In this document: positions 23,077 through 34,406 of the stretch, piece by piece
How positions within the stretch are numbered: position 1 is the first letter of the stretch
Layout of the letters: every line of letters starts with the position of its first letter
NCBI GenBank assembly: GCA_016508695.1
Contig: VNKQ01000002.1
Location: forward strand, 992,001-1,056,000
Direction of reading: 5' to 3'
Source of the DNA: Hyphodiscus hymeniophilus
Taxonomy: Eukaryota; Ascomycota; Leotiomycetes; Helotiales; Hyphodiscaceae
Length of the DNA stretch: 64,000 nucleotides
The notes under the pieces: generated by a model
The model's input: the letters and a program-made list of their open reading frames with translations, nothing else
The model's database searches: none
What the model was told of the DNA's origin: nothing
Program-made: the position numbers and the translations under genes

Positions 23077-23917
23077 GAAGTAGCGAGGATGAATTGTCGA
23101 CACGAAAAGAGATGATGAGATGGGTTATGATGAACGATTTTGGCCTTACGAACCTGCGACAGGACAAGTGGCTGATGTAGAGCTGAAAGCTATGGGATAG
23201 CTGGGATGTCATGAGAGCAGAAGGGCGGAGAGCAAAGTAAGTTGCATCGTTGCTTCTTGTGTGGACTCGTTAGTAACGAATGTCTAGATCATTTCGACTG
23301 GAGCATATATGCACTATGAGCCTGTTGTGGCTCGCACGAGATGGACAGGACATCATTCTCCTCCCTGGATCATATATGCCAGGTCCGAAAATGTTCAGTA
23401 TTTGTTTCCATGGATGGAGTAAATCTGGCATGTCTACGGCTTTTGGGAGGAAAGGGCTGCTTGCGCAGACGGTGTTCGGTATTTGGAACGTTGGCGTAAT
23501 GCTGAGACCTGTGAGCACACTGGGGAGCTGGGAGCTGGGAGCTGTTTTGGTTGAGGTTCCCGCTTTTGAAGGGGTGGTTTTTTCACAAGAGCTTTGAAAC
23601 TCATTTTGGACAGCTCGGAGCTCGGTGGACTTCGGTCAGCGATACATGAGTCCGATTATGGTAATATGTTCAAGAATGGGGAGCACGGCAAGATGCTGGA
23701 TCTCACTGACCCCTTAACCAGGCAAAGGCACTGCTCCGAAAAACATATCATGACAGGACTTCCTTTTGCAAGACATTTGGCTCATTAAGTGCTCCCACAG
23801 CCCACTAAGTAGCGATTGAACAGTACGCTGCATTCCCTTTTCTACAGTAACACCACATTTCCCTCTCCCAGCGATTCTCTCGTGTATACCATGCCAAGCT
23901 CCTTCCCCACCCTTCGC
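23077..23917. other. Intergenic, nothing recognised
   Basis: 840 bp between convergent genes. There is a short GGGAGCT tandem near 23524-23545. A 105-codon frame at 23280-23597 shows no domain and is judged chance. Confidence 0.5.
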
Positions 23918-24269
23918 CTAGGAGGTCCCAACGATCTTGCCGATAATGATCTGTGGCTTTCCCTGAGTGTAGTTGGGGATATCGCCCATGATCTGCGCCT
24001 CGTCCTCGGCCATGGCCTTCTGGAATGCGTCCGCGCTCGTAAATTCCAGAATGCACTGGGTGGAGTTTCCGCTGGAGGGGTCGATTCTGGGGAGGAGGAT
24101 GTCAGTGTCGTCTCGTTCAAAGCGCTGTCTGTGATACGTACTCGCTGACAGTCCATCTCGTCAATCCCTTGTTCTTCCAGGTCTTCGCCACCATTGGCAT
24201 GTGCGAATTCAAGTAGTACTTGAGATCGAAGTCCACGGCGGGGTAGATGAGGGTGATTGTCGTTGCCAT
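23918..24269 (-). CDS. Small EthD-domain protein
   Basis: Exons 24269-24142 and 24086-23918, joined across a 55-bp intron, give 98 residues. The product begins MATTITLIYPAVDFDLKYYL and continues with the dimeric alpha/beta-barrel EthD pattern (NSHMPMVAKTWKNKGLTRW; a CILEFTSADAFQKAMAED strand-helix; and YTQGKPQIIIGKIVG at the end). The length is right for a stand-alone EthD protein. The family is named for a gene needed for ethyl-tert-butyl-ether breakdown in Rhodococcus; most fungal members are uncharacterised or serve as small tailoring proteins. No other biosynthetic gene lies next to it. Each exon is short, so it is easy to miss. Confidence 0.88.
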
Positions 24270-26141
24270 CTTGTCGATTTCTTTGGTATAATCCGGAATA
24301 TGGAGGTTTGGAAGCTGTGTATTGATTTCCTTCTCAGGTGTTATTATTAAAAGGAGATTGGGAAGTTGTTGCGAGAATTACTTTCGTCTTTATGGCTGCT
24401 TATTCACAGTCATGCGTGTCAGAAAGCTGAGATCCGCAGAGGAGGGGTAATCCTACCTTAGCTTCCTTTCAGCCTTGCGCCGAGGACTGGCTACGAAGTG
24501 GTAATTCTCGGATATAAAACCATAACGCCACCACCCCCATTAGGCATGGTGATGATTAAGTATCACGGCTCCCTCTTTTTGTCATGAACTTCTGCGAAGA
24601 GCCTCTTTTTCGCCGAATCTCTATTACCGGAGCGATATTCCAAATCATCTCTTAATTTTGAATATTCGCGGCGACGATATGATTAGTCACCCGCCAGTTG
24701 CTAGAAAGTCTTTTCAATCATGTTAGCTACAGCTCCATTTCACCGTCCCATTCGCTTTTCAGACGTCTTTCTAATAGGCAATAGATAACACTTGGATTCC
24801 CAGCATATTGCTGCTTGATGAGTTTCAACCAACATCGCGGCTTTCTTCTGATCCGCAGATCCTTAAAATAAAGCAGAATGGTGTCGGTCAATAAGAAATG
24901 AGTCAGGTAGAGTGGAGCGGAGTACAGTCAGGGTCCCAATCTACCTACTCTGCTTGACCTAGAAATCGACTGCCCATAATCGACTCAAAATTAGGGTTAA
25001 GTTACCGAATACCTAGTCCTCTGACAGAGTACTGAGAGTAGTTCTTGCTGACTCTGTGTCGGTCGAAATGTCCATGCTTTCTCCATAGTCTTCGGTCTCC
25101 AGGAGGGAGACTCCAGGGAATCGTAACCGACTACTCGTGCTTCAAGAAGTTCAGACCAAGGCTGAGGTTGAAGGCTTGAGTCTCATTCTGGCTCACAGAT
25201 CTCCAAACGGAAGAGTAGTTCATTTGACAAGCGAAGAAAGGCCCTCGCTCAGGCCCTTTGCGACTCGCGATGGCCGCGTTCTGTTTTTTCCACGTAGTCA
25301 AGCCCTCTTATATTAATTTCTCAGAGTTGCCTCTCCAAGCTGGATTGCATATTGCACTTTCAAGCCGCCATGAAAGGTTGTTGGGCTTCCATTAGAGACA
25401 CCCCAAGACCCGTCGAGTGACGCGCACCCAGACTGGTCCTTTCCATGAATGGAAATCAAGCTCTGGAGGATTCATTTTCATACCTTAGTCTAAGCAAGGC
25501 AAGTCATTTAGAGATGCAATCATTATAAATACAAATTGGTCATGTTTGCCCGAATCAACTGCTAAAGCTAATTATTGCGCGTTGAACTAGCTAAGGCCGC
25601 GTAGAACGCTAGAGTCGAGTGAGCAAGGGAGGCTTTCAACGCAAGTTACGCTCTAGTGTTCCAAAAGATTGAGAAGTATGTTTTTTGGCTTTACATTAAG
25701 AGCAAAGCTCGAGTCGATTTGCTTGCCATGTTTTGACTCAGGGTTACGACTGAATCTACTTGAGACTTCCCTTCACATACAAAGCCTTCGTCGCCGCCGC
25801 GATCTGACAAAGCTCTATTCACTTCTCAAGTCTCACAATGTATGAGAACGAGTTTTCGAAGATACATAATGACTCGAACCTTCCGCCAAATGCCGTTCTG
25901 CTCAAGTACATTATCCCCATCGTTATTTCACACGGAGCTCCAACCTCCTTCAACAACTCGCCAGATAATACAATTAGTCCCCAGCAGGCAAGTTTTTCAC
26001 ACAATGCGCAACTTATTCAAGCCGCCCAGATTTCAAACCTTTTCCAACTGGCGTAGCTGGCCATTACTCTCATTATTCTGCGCAACGCCATCTTCTCCAC
26101 GCTTAGACTCAGAACATGAGACTCTTCTACGCAATGAGCGT
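24270..26141. other. Intergenic, nothing firm
   Basis: About 1.9 kb. A small inverted repeat (6-bp arms, 5-base loop) lies at 25095-25111. An open frame from the ATG at 25838 (72 codons, MYENEFSKIHNDSN) has a good start context but no recognised domain; it could be an upstream exon of the next small gene or chance. Confidence 0.45.
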
Positions 26142-26335
26142 ATGTTTCAGTTCTGCTGGACTTGCTGTAATTCCATATGCAACTGTCAGGTAAATTGTTT
26201 CCAGTTCTACTTTACTTTGGAGGATAGTTAACAGATCTATAGTGCCTCAACATCAATCCGGGAATTATCCACATCTGTCAACGCTGCCGTCACGTCCGAT
26301 GCGACGACTGCGATTCTCAAGTGCTATATCTGTGA
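26142..26335 (+). CDS. Tiny Cys/His-rich protein, family copy A (possibly partial)
   Basis: Exons 26142-26189 and 26243-26335 give 46 residues. The product starts MFQFCWTCCNSICNCQ; exon 2 reads CLNINPGIIHICQRCRHVRC and ends with DDC plus a short tail. It shares with copies B and C the Trp-x-Cys-Cys motif in exon 1, a phase-0 intron directly before the first Cys of exon 2, and the exact exon-2 spacing C-x10-C-x2-C-x-H-x2-C-x2-C. The leader of about ten residues and the longer basic tail of B and C are missing, and the exon-1 frame is open far upstream (to 25842). So the true start may differ, or this copy may be decaying. The Cys/His pattern suggests zinc binding. Function unknown. Confidence 0.55.
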
Positions 26336-26647
26336 ATTATCATTCTACACATTCATAAACCAATATGGCCTTAAAACCCCTATGTTTACTAGGGGTACTT
26401 GGAGTTTGTGAGTAGAAGCTGAGGGAAATCGTAAAGCACTCCATTACGATCACAGAATCATTCATGCCATCCAAGCACTGTCTATAAATTTGGCAAATAA
26501 ATTCCCAATTTCTCTCTCGTCTTTGCATTCTTCAAACTAAGTTTCGATTTCCACAACGTCACCACAACAAGGTCTTTAATTCTTAACTACAGTTGAAACA
26601 TAGACTTGTCTCCCAGCAAGCAATAGGGATTTAATGCTTCTAACGGC

Positions 26648-26906
26648 ATGACAAATTCTGCTTCCACTGCTGATCCAAAAATATATTGGAACTGCTGCAA
26701 GACTGCACCTAACGCTGTCTGCGAATCACCTGTATGACTTTCTCTGCGGCTACTTCGTACAAGAGCTAACCTTCCCCCCACAGTGCCTCCGGAGAAACTA
26801 CGAGCCAGCGACAGTTTGCTCTGCATGTCAACATCTAAGATGCAGAAACTGTCTGGTTGGGTATCGGTCGCAGAAGGACTGGCTTACTGACCTCAAAGGC
26901 GTCTGA
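26648..26906 (+). CDS. Tiny Cys/His-rich zinc-ribbon-like protein, family copy B
   Basis: Exons 26648-26731 and 26784-26906 give 68 residues; the 52-bp intron has a GCTAAC branch word at 26765 and is phase 0. Exon 1 codes MTNSASTADPKIYWNCCKTA, ending CESP. Exon 2 codes CLRRNYEPATVCSACQHLRC, then RNC, then a tail RSQKDWLTDLKGV. The ligand spacing C-x10-C-x2-C-x-H-x2-C-x2-C is identical to copies A and C. No signal peptide is seen, so it is probably intracellular, unlike typical secreted Cys-rich effectors. I infer a small treble-clef or zinc-ribbon fold. No known function. Confidence 0.75.
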
Positions 26907-27349
26907 GAGCCATCCAGCAAGGCGGGCAACGTCAATCGATCCAGGTAAGGACGGGCTTCTTAACAACGATGGTTTTTAGACGGGTGCGCTGTTGTACATA
27001 TTAGCTTCTTGATGTGCCGTTTCCTTGAAAAATCGAGACGTTTGGCAAAAGTTCAAGTCTTTTCGTGTTCAGGCGACTCGATTTCTTCAATTTGAACAAT
27101 AAGTTTAGGAAGCGAATGAGAACAAAAGGGTTCTCAATACATTCACAAGACTTAGTCACTCCAAGGTCTACGGTATTAGCGAGGCGGCTACAGTTGGATT
27201 CTCTTCAATTCTCGTGAACTCCCCACAATTCTTTCACATCTAAAACATTCTCCATACAATCCTGTCTTACTCTGCTTCTTCGCCCCATACAAGAGCTTTA
27301 GAAGACCCAACATAAACCATCCTTAACACTTCAGCTCCACCTTAAAGCC

Positions 27350-27647
27350 ATGTCGTCTTCAAAATCCACAGATTCCGCTATCCCCATACTCTACTGGACC
27401 TGCTGTAACATTCCTACCGCGTCAGCCAGCAACTCACCTGTTAGTATCTCCTCTTTCGTTCTGTCCAGCCCGTTATCAAACCACGTTACACTAACTTCCA
27501 TGATATCAGTGCCGCAGGAGGAACTACGAACCGGAGAAAATCTGTTGCGGGTGCCAGCATCGGAAGTGTGAGATGTGCCCGGCCGTTCCTTTCACACAAC
27601 GGGAGAAGTGGGAGAAATGGCTTGTTAAAAGAAATCAATGCGTATAG
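27350..27647 (+). CDS. Tiny Cys/His-rich zinc-ribbon-like protein, family copy C
   Basis: Exons 27350-27439 and 27510-27647 give 75 residues; the 70-bp intron has a CACTAAC branch word and is phase 0. Exon 1 codes MSSSKSTDSAIPILYWTCCN and ends SNSP. Exon 2 codes CRRRNYEPEKICCGCQHRKC, then EMC, then a basic Trp-containing tail (REKWEKWLVKRNQCV). It shares RRNYEP and CQH with copy B and the full spacing with A and B. It is the longest copy and probably functional. The three genes lie in the same direction within 1.5 kb, a tandem duplication. Confidence 0.75.
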
Positions 27648-28259
27648 GGGTATTCTTGGTTAATTTTTGCCCTTGACTATCTGCGCGATGCATGTGAGAT
27701 CAGTCTTGATGAATAAGGGCATGTGTACTTGTTGATCGCTTGCACTGTACTACATTACTCAAAACTCGAGAGCTTTCATGATGGATGATGCAGTAACTTC
27801 CAGAATGTGAACCCAGAATGTGGGTTTGTACACTTGAAAACTGTAATTGATGTCTTGAAAAATTACAGACTAGATATCCTGACTCTTCGTCTCCGACTGA
27901 CAACAAGCTTGAGATATTTGAGATAGCCCCCTTCAAAAACAAGATTTAACTATGTCCCAAAAATACGGCGACGTAAGATGTCAGCGGCCGATTCAAAAAG
28001 GTACCCGCAACCTGAAAAACTTTCCAGGAGTGGCCTCTAACGAGGTTGATTTTTAAGCCGTTTGGGTCGCTAATATTACAATGTCCAATCACTCTATATA
28101 TATTATCGTCATCATGCCTTTAGAAACGCCTAAAATGCATCCATGTGACGCAGAGATGCAGGCAGGAAGACCAACCGCCGGACCGTACTCCAGGAACAGA
28201 ATAAAGACAGTGTTCCGGGGACATATGCCCAATGTCACACATTCATAGCCGGCTTAGAC
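27648..28259. other. Intergenic, nothing recognised
   Basis: 612 bp between the 3' end of copy C and the 3' end of the carrier-like gene. No gene seen. Confidence 0.5.
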
Positions 28260-29209
28260 TCATTCCAACTTCGTCATAAACCCCTTCCTCAAATTCGAAT
28301 TGACGACCCCTCCTATTCCAAAAGCAGGCACAATCCTACAAATCCTGGCCATAGCACTGACAGCCCAATTCTTCCTTATTATCGCCCATCTATCATCCCA
28401 GCTCAGTTTCTGACTCCTGTTATAACGATCCAGGCCCAAAAGATGCATCGGGGTAGAGAGAATCTGTATTGAAGCAGGAGCCACAAACTGCGCTATTGTC
28501 TGCCCACTTAGAGATTTCTGAAGCTCGGCGCTCATGTTCCTGCTTATTACCGGCCCGAGGAGGGGCGGCACATTGAAGGATGCGAAGATCGTGAGGCAAT
28601 CGCGAAGAGTGAACAGCGCGTAGGAGGGGAGGGGAACGGGGCGTGGTGGTCCACCTGGGCCGAAGAGCTTGGCGAACACTTGGTCCTTGAAAACGCAGAG
28701 TCCGATATTTGCAGTTGATGAAGCGGCAAATTTTGCGGTTCCGCTGGTTACGTAGGACGAGGGCTTGTTTTGGACAGTCGAGGTTATGGTATCGAGTGTA
28801 TTTGCCGTGAAATAAGTGCCCCCGTATACCATACAGATCAAGGCGACTGGCTTCGTGAATAAGAGGGAGTGCGGGCGCAGGAGGAATGAGGACATTGAAA
28901 GTTTGAGGGAGTTTTTGAGAGTAGCTTGGCCAGAAGCATTCTGCATTATAGCTCTGTATTCGGTGTGAGCACTGAGAGTGGGCGGAGGAAAGGGAAGCAG
29001 TACTTGTCTATTATTGCGATTAAAGGAGCTACCATAGAAGCTGCGGCAATTCCGGCGACTGCATCAGATGCTAATCTCAGCCCTAAATTCTTCGTATTCC
29101 ATGTTCTTTGCTCCGTTGAAGATTCAGGGACCTTTGGAGATCGCGCCAAAGTCGTGTCCAAAGCAATTGAAGGAGTTGTGGATCCCACGCTGGGGGATTG
29201 AGGCGTCAT
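28260..29209 (-). CDS. Mitochondrial-carrier-like membrane protein, degenerate type
   Basis: Exons 29209-29004 and 28953-28260 give 299 residues; the intron is 50 bp. The start ATG at 29209 gives MTPQSPSVGSTTPSIALD. After a disordered head of about 50 residues the chain has the rhythm of a six-helix carrier: LRLASDAVAGIAAASMVAP with a loose P-x(5)-D-K signature, then FAASSTANIGLCVFKDQVF, then FVAPASIQILSTPMHLLGLD followed by YNRSQ, ending in an amphipathic IVPAFGIGGVVNSNLRKGF. Canonical carrier motifs (P-x-D/E-x-x-K/R) are only partly kept. I infer a fungal carrier-like protein of mitochondrial or other organelle membranes. The substrate cannot be told, and another small multi-pass family is possible. 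Confidence 0.6.
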
Positions 29210-32200
29210 CTCGAGGTCATTGAATTTGTAGGGCCTTCTAATCAAGAAGATGCATCAATGGTTCTCCTGCTGCGAGAATACAGAGTCTTCGAGCCAAAAA
29301 TCTGCTCGTCAGAATGATTTTGGCTTTGCATCAGCTCTCCGATGACTGGCCGGGCCGGGATCGCTCATGGGAAATTTCCCTTATCGCTCGCACAGACATG
29401 AGATAAAGACTTATCACGTGACTGAAAGAAGGCGAGCCTTTTTATTCTGCCACGGCAGAACACCTCGCAATTTTGCTGTGAGAGTGGATCTCGGTATTTG
29501 CACTGATGGTAGGGTGTTGGCGAAAGCCTTGTGGTCTATCAAAGCATTGAAGCCATAAGAAATATCTCCATTGTCGAGCTTGGACTGACTGACTTGGTCT
29601 GTAGCTCAAGGGGTCGCTCACGACCACTTCCACCACACTTCCATTATTTCATTTAGCTTGGTGGTTGGTCGGCTGGACTGGAAGAAGTCTGCTCTACCTT
29701 ACGTAGAGCAGATAGCAACGATATCTCAGCGCTCGATAGAGGCACTTTTTGGGATGAGGAGCAGTGGGAGTTTTAATTCTACCGGAAAGCAATTTAAGCA
29801 ACGTGGCATATATCTTTTTGTCTTTCGATACGCCACTTGGCAAGCTTCGCAAGTGAGAGGCGCTCTTCAAGTCCGGGAGATTTTGTTGCACGTCTGTATT
29901 ACCTCGGCAAACTCTCTTTTGATCCCGAAATCTTCAAAGTTTGGGCGAGTTGGTGACTAGAAGAGCGTAGTGTCGTCGTTCAACTTTGGAACGTATGACG
30001 CCAGCTTCCTTTGACTCTTAAGATCTTGGTTTGTTGCACATCGATGCACCCCTGCTTGCGACCCTTTTTAGCAAAACCATTTGCAAGTGTACGTGGTTGT
30101 TCAAGTGATGCTTTCTGATTGGTACCACGAGCAACCTTTCTTTTTGCCTGTTGTTTCCGAAAACCTGGCTCGTGCTAACTTGTCAGTTACGATTTCTGGC
30201 CTCTTAGCGGATAGAATAAAGAGCCCAGGTAGTAGTTTCTCAAGGACCAACTGGTGCTATGCGTGGTAGTAAGAGATAAGACCTGATGAGACCAAGGAAA
30301 GTCATTGCTTTTCTGAACTTGAGTTCTCGAGGACCTAGCTGCTGCAGCGGTGAGAATGGCTCCTCTCGAACTGCCAAAATCACCCTCCAACGTATATATC
30401 ATCTCATCCCTTTTTAGAGCTGTTTCTGCTGCTCATCGTCTATCCAGATCTGATTATATTTAATATTAATATTTCCTCATCGGCAAATCGATTCGAACCT
30501 ACACTGGGAAGTGGTGGTAAGAAAATGTCATTAAAGGCTCTGGACATCAGATCTTTCCACCGATACACTACTTTGCATTGGCCTCACGTCCTCATTTAGT
30601 GTCTCACGCAAGTTTTTTTTGGTTCGTGAAAATATGTTTTGTTGCAGATCGAAGTTTATGTGGCGTTTTACCGAGCCAGGATTTTGATATTTCAAGCTGC
30701 TACCCAGAAAGATGTCCGTTCTGTTGCACGTCGTATCAACCTCGGCGAATTTTAGTCACCGGTCTAGTTTGCGTGAAGAATGGTAAGTAAGGAAGCTAGT
30801 GCTATGCCTATCTGGTGTGTACCTTTTATTTTAAAGGAGCCAAATGTAGCATCATATAGGATTTAAAAGTTTGTCACCGCATGAGCGAATGGTAAAGGAG
30901 CATAGATCTTTCCCTGGGCTCAGTCATGATAGCGGCTCCCCGATCTTCACATCTAACCCACGTCCAATGGATTCGATGGAATTCTCATCGTTAGATTCAG
31001 CATTAGAACTTCGATAGCTCTAAACGGGGCATTCGTCTCCCGAGTTCTTTCGCATTTGAGGCAACTTGGCGATGCTCGTAGCTCACCAGCAATAGCGAAG
31101 ACTACGAGTGCGATCATATCCCGTATCACTCCTTAGACTTTGGGCTTTCAAATAAAGACGTTGCAGCGTTGCGATGAGAGTCGAGTGCTATCGTGGGCGG
31201 AAAAGACTATGTTTTTTACGTCGAGTCATTGGGGTGCTCTCGCCAGACCCCATTTTTCAAGGAGGGCTGAGACTTCACCCTTCCTTCTCATGTAACATAA
31301 ATGACAACACGCGTTCAAAGGGAATGAGATGAGGGCAGATTTCTTGTTGCAAGTCGCAAATACCCTGTCAAGCAACAAATCCATGTCTAGGTTCCATTCA
31401 GGTTGTTTCCTGGTTCTGGAAACGTCGGAGGGTATGTCATCGTACCAAGCCGGTGTCATTTCAGCTCAGCTCTTTGACTGTTATGATCATATCAAAATCC
31501 CGCCGTGGGCGGCTCGAGCCTTGTCTAGATGTGGTTCCTGTGTGTACTAGCTCATGCCTAAAGTTTCGAACCACATCTTATCGCCAAGATTGTTTGATTT
31601 AGTGATGAGTCCCTCGTTTGTTGCATGTCGTATGATCTTGGCAAATCGAATATATGCTTGGCTATCCGTCTTGGCGGCCCATTAAATGAAAAAGCTGCCT
31701 TGTTGCACATCCCATGGTCTGGGGAACCCGCCGATTTTCATGGGGCGAGAGAAGGTACGACCAGGGATGCATTAGGATTCTTCCTACGAGAACCTTTCCC
31801 CTTCATACATGTCCTACCTCAATATCAACCACTCAAATTCTCTGCTAACACATATGTCACCTTCCATGTGCGCTACTCGACAATACAACGGAGGCATTGA
31901 CGATGAGCTCGGCCTGAGGAACCATGGTTCATTGGCAAGGCTAGTGACTTTCGTTGCTGACCCAACTCGGAGCGAGCCGATGGTCTTTTTTTGACCCACC
32001 TGAACCAGAGGATTTTAGCTGGAAGCGTCATTTTCTGTGGAGATCAAGAGATTTTAACTTTCTGATGAGGGCAGGTGCGCCATTCGAATTTGTGGGAGCA
32101 ATATAATTTATTTCGCAGGGAATGAAGATTACCCTGGGTAATGTTATGATTACCTTACTTGGGAGGCTGAGGATCCGAGTTTTGACGACTCGGTCGGTAA

Positions 32201-32375
32201 TAAGACTCAGCACATACATCGTGAGATGCAGGGCGACATGGAGAATAATGCTGTCGTCGATATATTGTCTGGTCATTTTCAAAAACAGAATTCGGGTTAT
32301 GGGATGAGCAAGAAGTATTAGATGCATGATCAGCGTTGAAGTCTATTTATGCCATTGAACGTATCTTCTAATAAT
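29210..32375. other. Gene-free interval with recurring GTTGCACGTCG-like motif
   Basis: About 3.2 kb without a supportable gene. Seven related copies of a GTTGCACGTCG-like word occur between 29885 and 31711 in one orientation, some followed by a shared TAT-ACCTCGGCAAA-like tail (see findings). A 9-bp inverted repeat lies at 29689-29711. Short open frames throughout show no domains. This looks like decayed repeat DNA. Confidence 0.6.
29689..29711. repeat. Perfect inverted repeat, 9-bp arms
   Basis: The arms CTGCTCTAC and GTAGAGCAG are separated by CTTAC. It could form a hairpin or be a dyad binding site; context is gene-free DNA. Confidence 0.8.
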
Positions 32376-33326
32376 CTATCCTTTGAAACTTGCTTTAACA
32401 TCTGCCAAAGTCACGCTGCGGATGCGAACCGTCTTTTTATCCTGCACCTTGATCCCATCGCTTTCCAATAGGAACAATTCCTTTACTCCCAGGCTCTCCA
32501 GATACTCCCAAGCCCTCCCAAAATTCGTTCCCACATGCGCGATCCCGTGACTATCATCGCCCAACGTTAACTTGCCTCCCAACTTCAAGTATTCCTCACA
32601 AACACTCCTTGTTGGATAAGGTTCATTGAGTCCCTTCCTTAGAGCACTAGTGTTGAGCTCTATTAAACCACCCTGCTCAACAATGAGCCGCAGATTCCTC
32701 ACCACCCTCTCCCACACACCCTTCATTTCCTTCAAATCCCGATTTGGGTCATCGCTCAACAGCCGGATCAAGTCAAGGTGGCCCACAACCTTTGGTTCCA
32801 GCGCTTTGAGCATCCCGTACTGGGAGTCAAAATAATCCTCAAACAGCCTCTCATCCGTCCCACCAGCTGCATCCCGCGCTTTCACATACAAAGCGGTGTC
32901 GTAATCGATCGGGATCTCGTGGACGTGATGTATAGAACCGATGAAATAATCAATATTGGGATTCGAGGCCATTTCCAGAATCAGGTGCTTGTACGAAGGA
33001 CGAATCCATTCGCCTTCAAATCCGATCAGGATGTTGATCTTATCTGCGTATTTCATGCGCAGCCGCACCGCTTCTTTGACAAAATTTCCATGTCTGGGTT
33101 TGAGTGGCGCGAGTGATTCCTGGTATTGTTAATTGAGCTCACATTGCAAGAGAGTGATACACACCTCTTCAGGATAGCGATCTTTGTCATTGTCACGAGG
33201 CATGTGCTCGGTTAGGCCGAAAGTTTGCATCCCTTTTGAGATGGCGGTCTGGACGATATCTTCGAGTTCATCTTTGGCGTGGCCGGGGCAAAATTGCCCG
33301 GAGTGGCTGTGCATTGAGAATGCCAT
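32376..33326 (-). CDS. HIS2: Histidinol-phosphatase, PHP family
   Basis: Exons 33326-33165 and 33119-32376 give 301 residues; the intron is 45 bp. The enzyme removes phosphate from L-histidinol phosphate, the penultimate steps of histidine synthesis, in the cytosol. The PHP metal-site motifs are all visible in order: MHSHSGQFCPGHA at residue 5, GLTEHMP at about 43, a GFEGEW acid at about 90, IGSIHHVHEIP at about 115, VVGHLDLIR at about 165, IELNTSAL at about 208, and LTLGDDSHGIAHVG at about 240. Length fits the yeast-type PHP enzyme. Transcribed from the tRNA-side spacer towards the gene-free interval. Firm call. Confidence 0.95.
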
Positions 33327-34406
33327 TGTGTAGTCGACGAAGAGGAAAGGAAATGATCAACGCGAAGTCTCATGTTGGATCGATTCAGGTCGGAACAAGG
33401 CAGAACGTCTTGATAGGAGATTCTCGCTTAAAATAGTGGGTCGCCTAACCAGGGATAGCGGGGGATGGAGGATCGTGGGGCAAGTGTCTGGTTTGATAGG
33501 CCCAAGGGAGAGCACCTGGAAGTCGAGATATAACTACCTACCTACCTGACTAGCTATTGAGGAAAAGGAGAAAACTGTTGCAATCACTTAAAAGATATGA
33601 GTTACCAGCGCACGAAGGTACTTAGAATTGCGTCCGACTTAAACCACTTGCATTGTTAGATCGGCCTACTTCACAGAGCCGTTGAAAATCCTCAGATATC
33701 AGGCCGATATTCGTTAGGCAGATTAACCCAGAAGACTTGTCGGAGGAGTCATTCCAGCTACTATGACAGTAATTTATCTAGAAATGGTAAAATATATGTG
33801 GCCGTATTAACCAAATAATATTTCCGTACCCGCGCCGATGGTATCATGAACATGGAAACCTGAGGCACAACGCGTGTCCCAGCTTGTTTGCTTTTGTGTC
33901 TGCAGCCTAATATTATATATTTGAACCACAGCACTATAGGTGCTTAGGTTATTGGCTTAGAGATTTAAGCACATATCAAACTATCCTGAATAAATTACGT
34001 GAATGGATGGAAGCCCGAGCTAGATCCTGTTCCTGTTCCTGTCATAAGACTTGAGATCCATGTCACTGATTTCCATAACCTGGAAATCAGGCCCATTGTG
34101 CAGCATAATTGAGCATCTCACGAAACGCGAAATGTTCGGCTGAGAACATAGTTGAAATGTCGCTGGCGCTGTTATCGTTTGTCAACATTCCTTACAAGAA
34201 CGTTGTAGTTACCGCAATAATTCCCGATTATGCCACAACGCCAAGTTCAATTCCTGATACAACCCTTCCTGTAAACCCCCCCACCCAGTAGAACAGACTG
34301 ACCGTAATGAAGTTTGGCGCCCAAAAAAAAAAGGACACATCCGGCTCCGACCATCCCTCCTAATCCCTACCCAAGAAACACTTCTCAAAGTGGCAAAAAT
34401 ACTTTG
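33327..34406. other. Intergenic, HIS2 promoter side
   Basis: About 1.1 kb. It includes the HIS2 upstream region; I do not see a clear TGACTCA element. Several TATATAA-like words are scattered. Nothing else recognised up to the tRNA terminator. Confidence 0.5.
34395..34399 (-). terminator. Pol III terminator of the tRNA-Arg gene
   Basis: On the minus strand a run of five T residues follows seven bases after the tRNA end, the standard RNA polymerase III stop. Confidence 0.8.
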
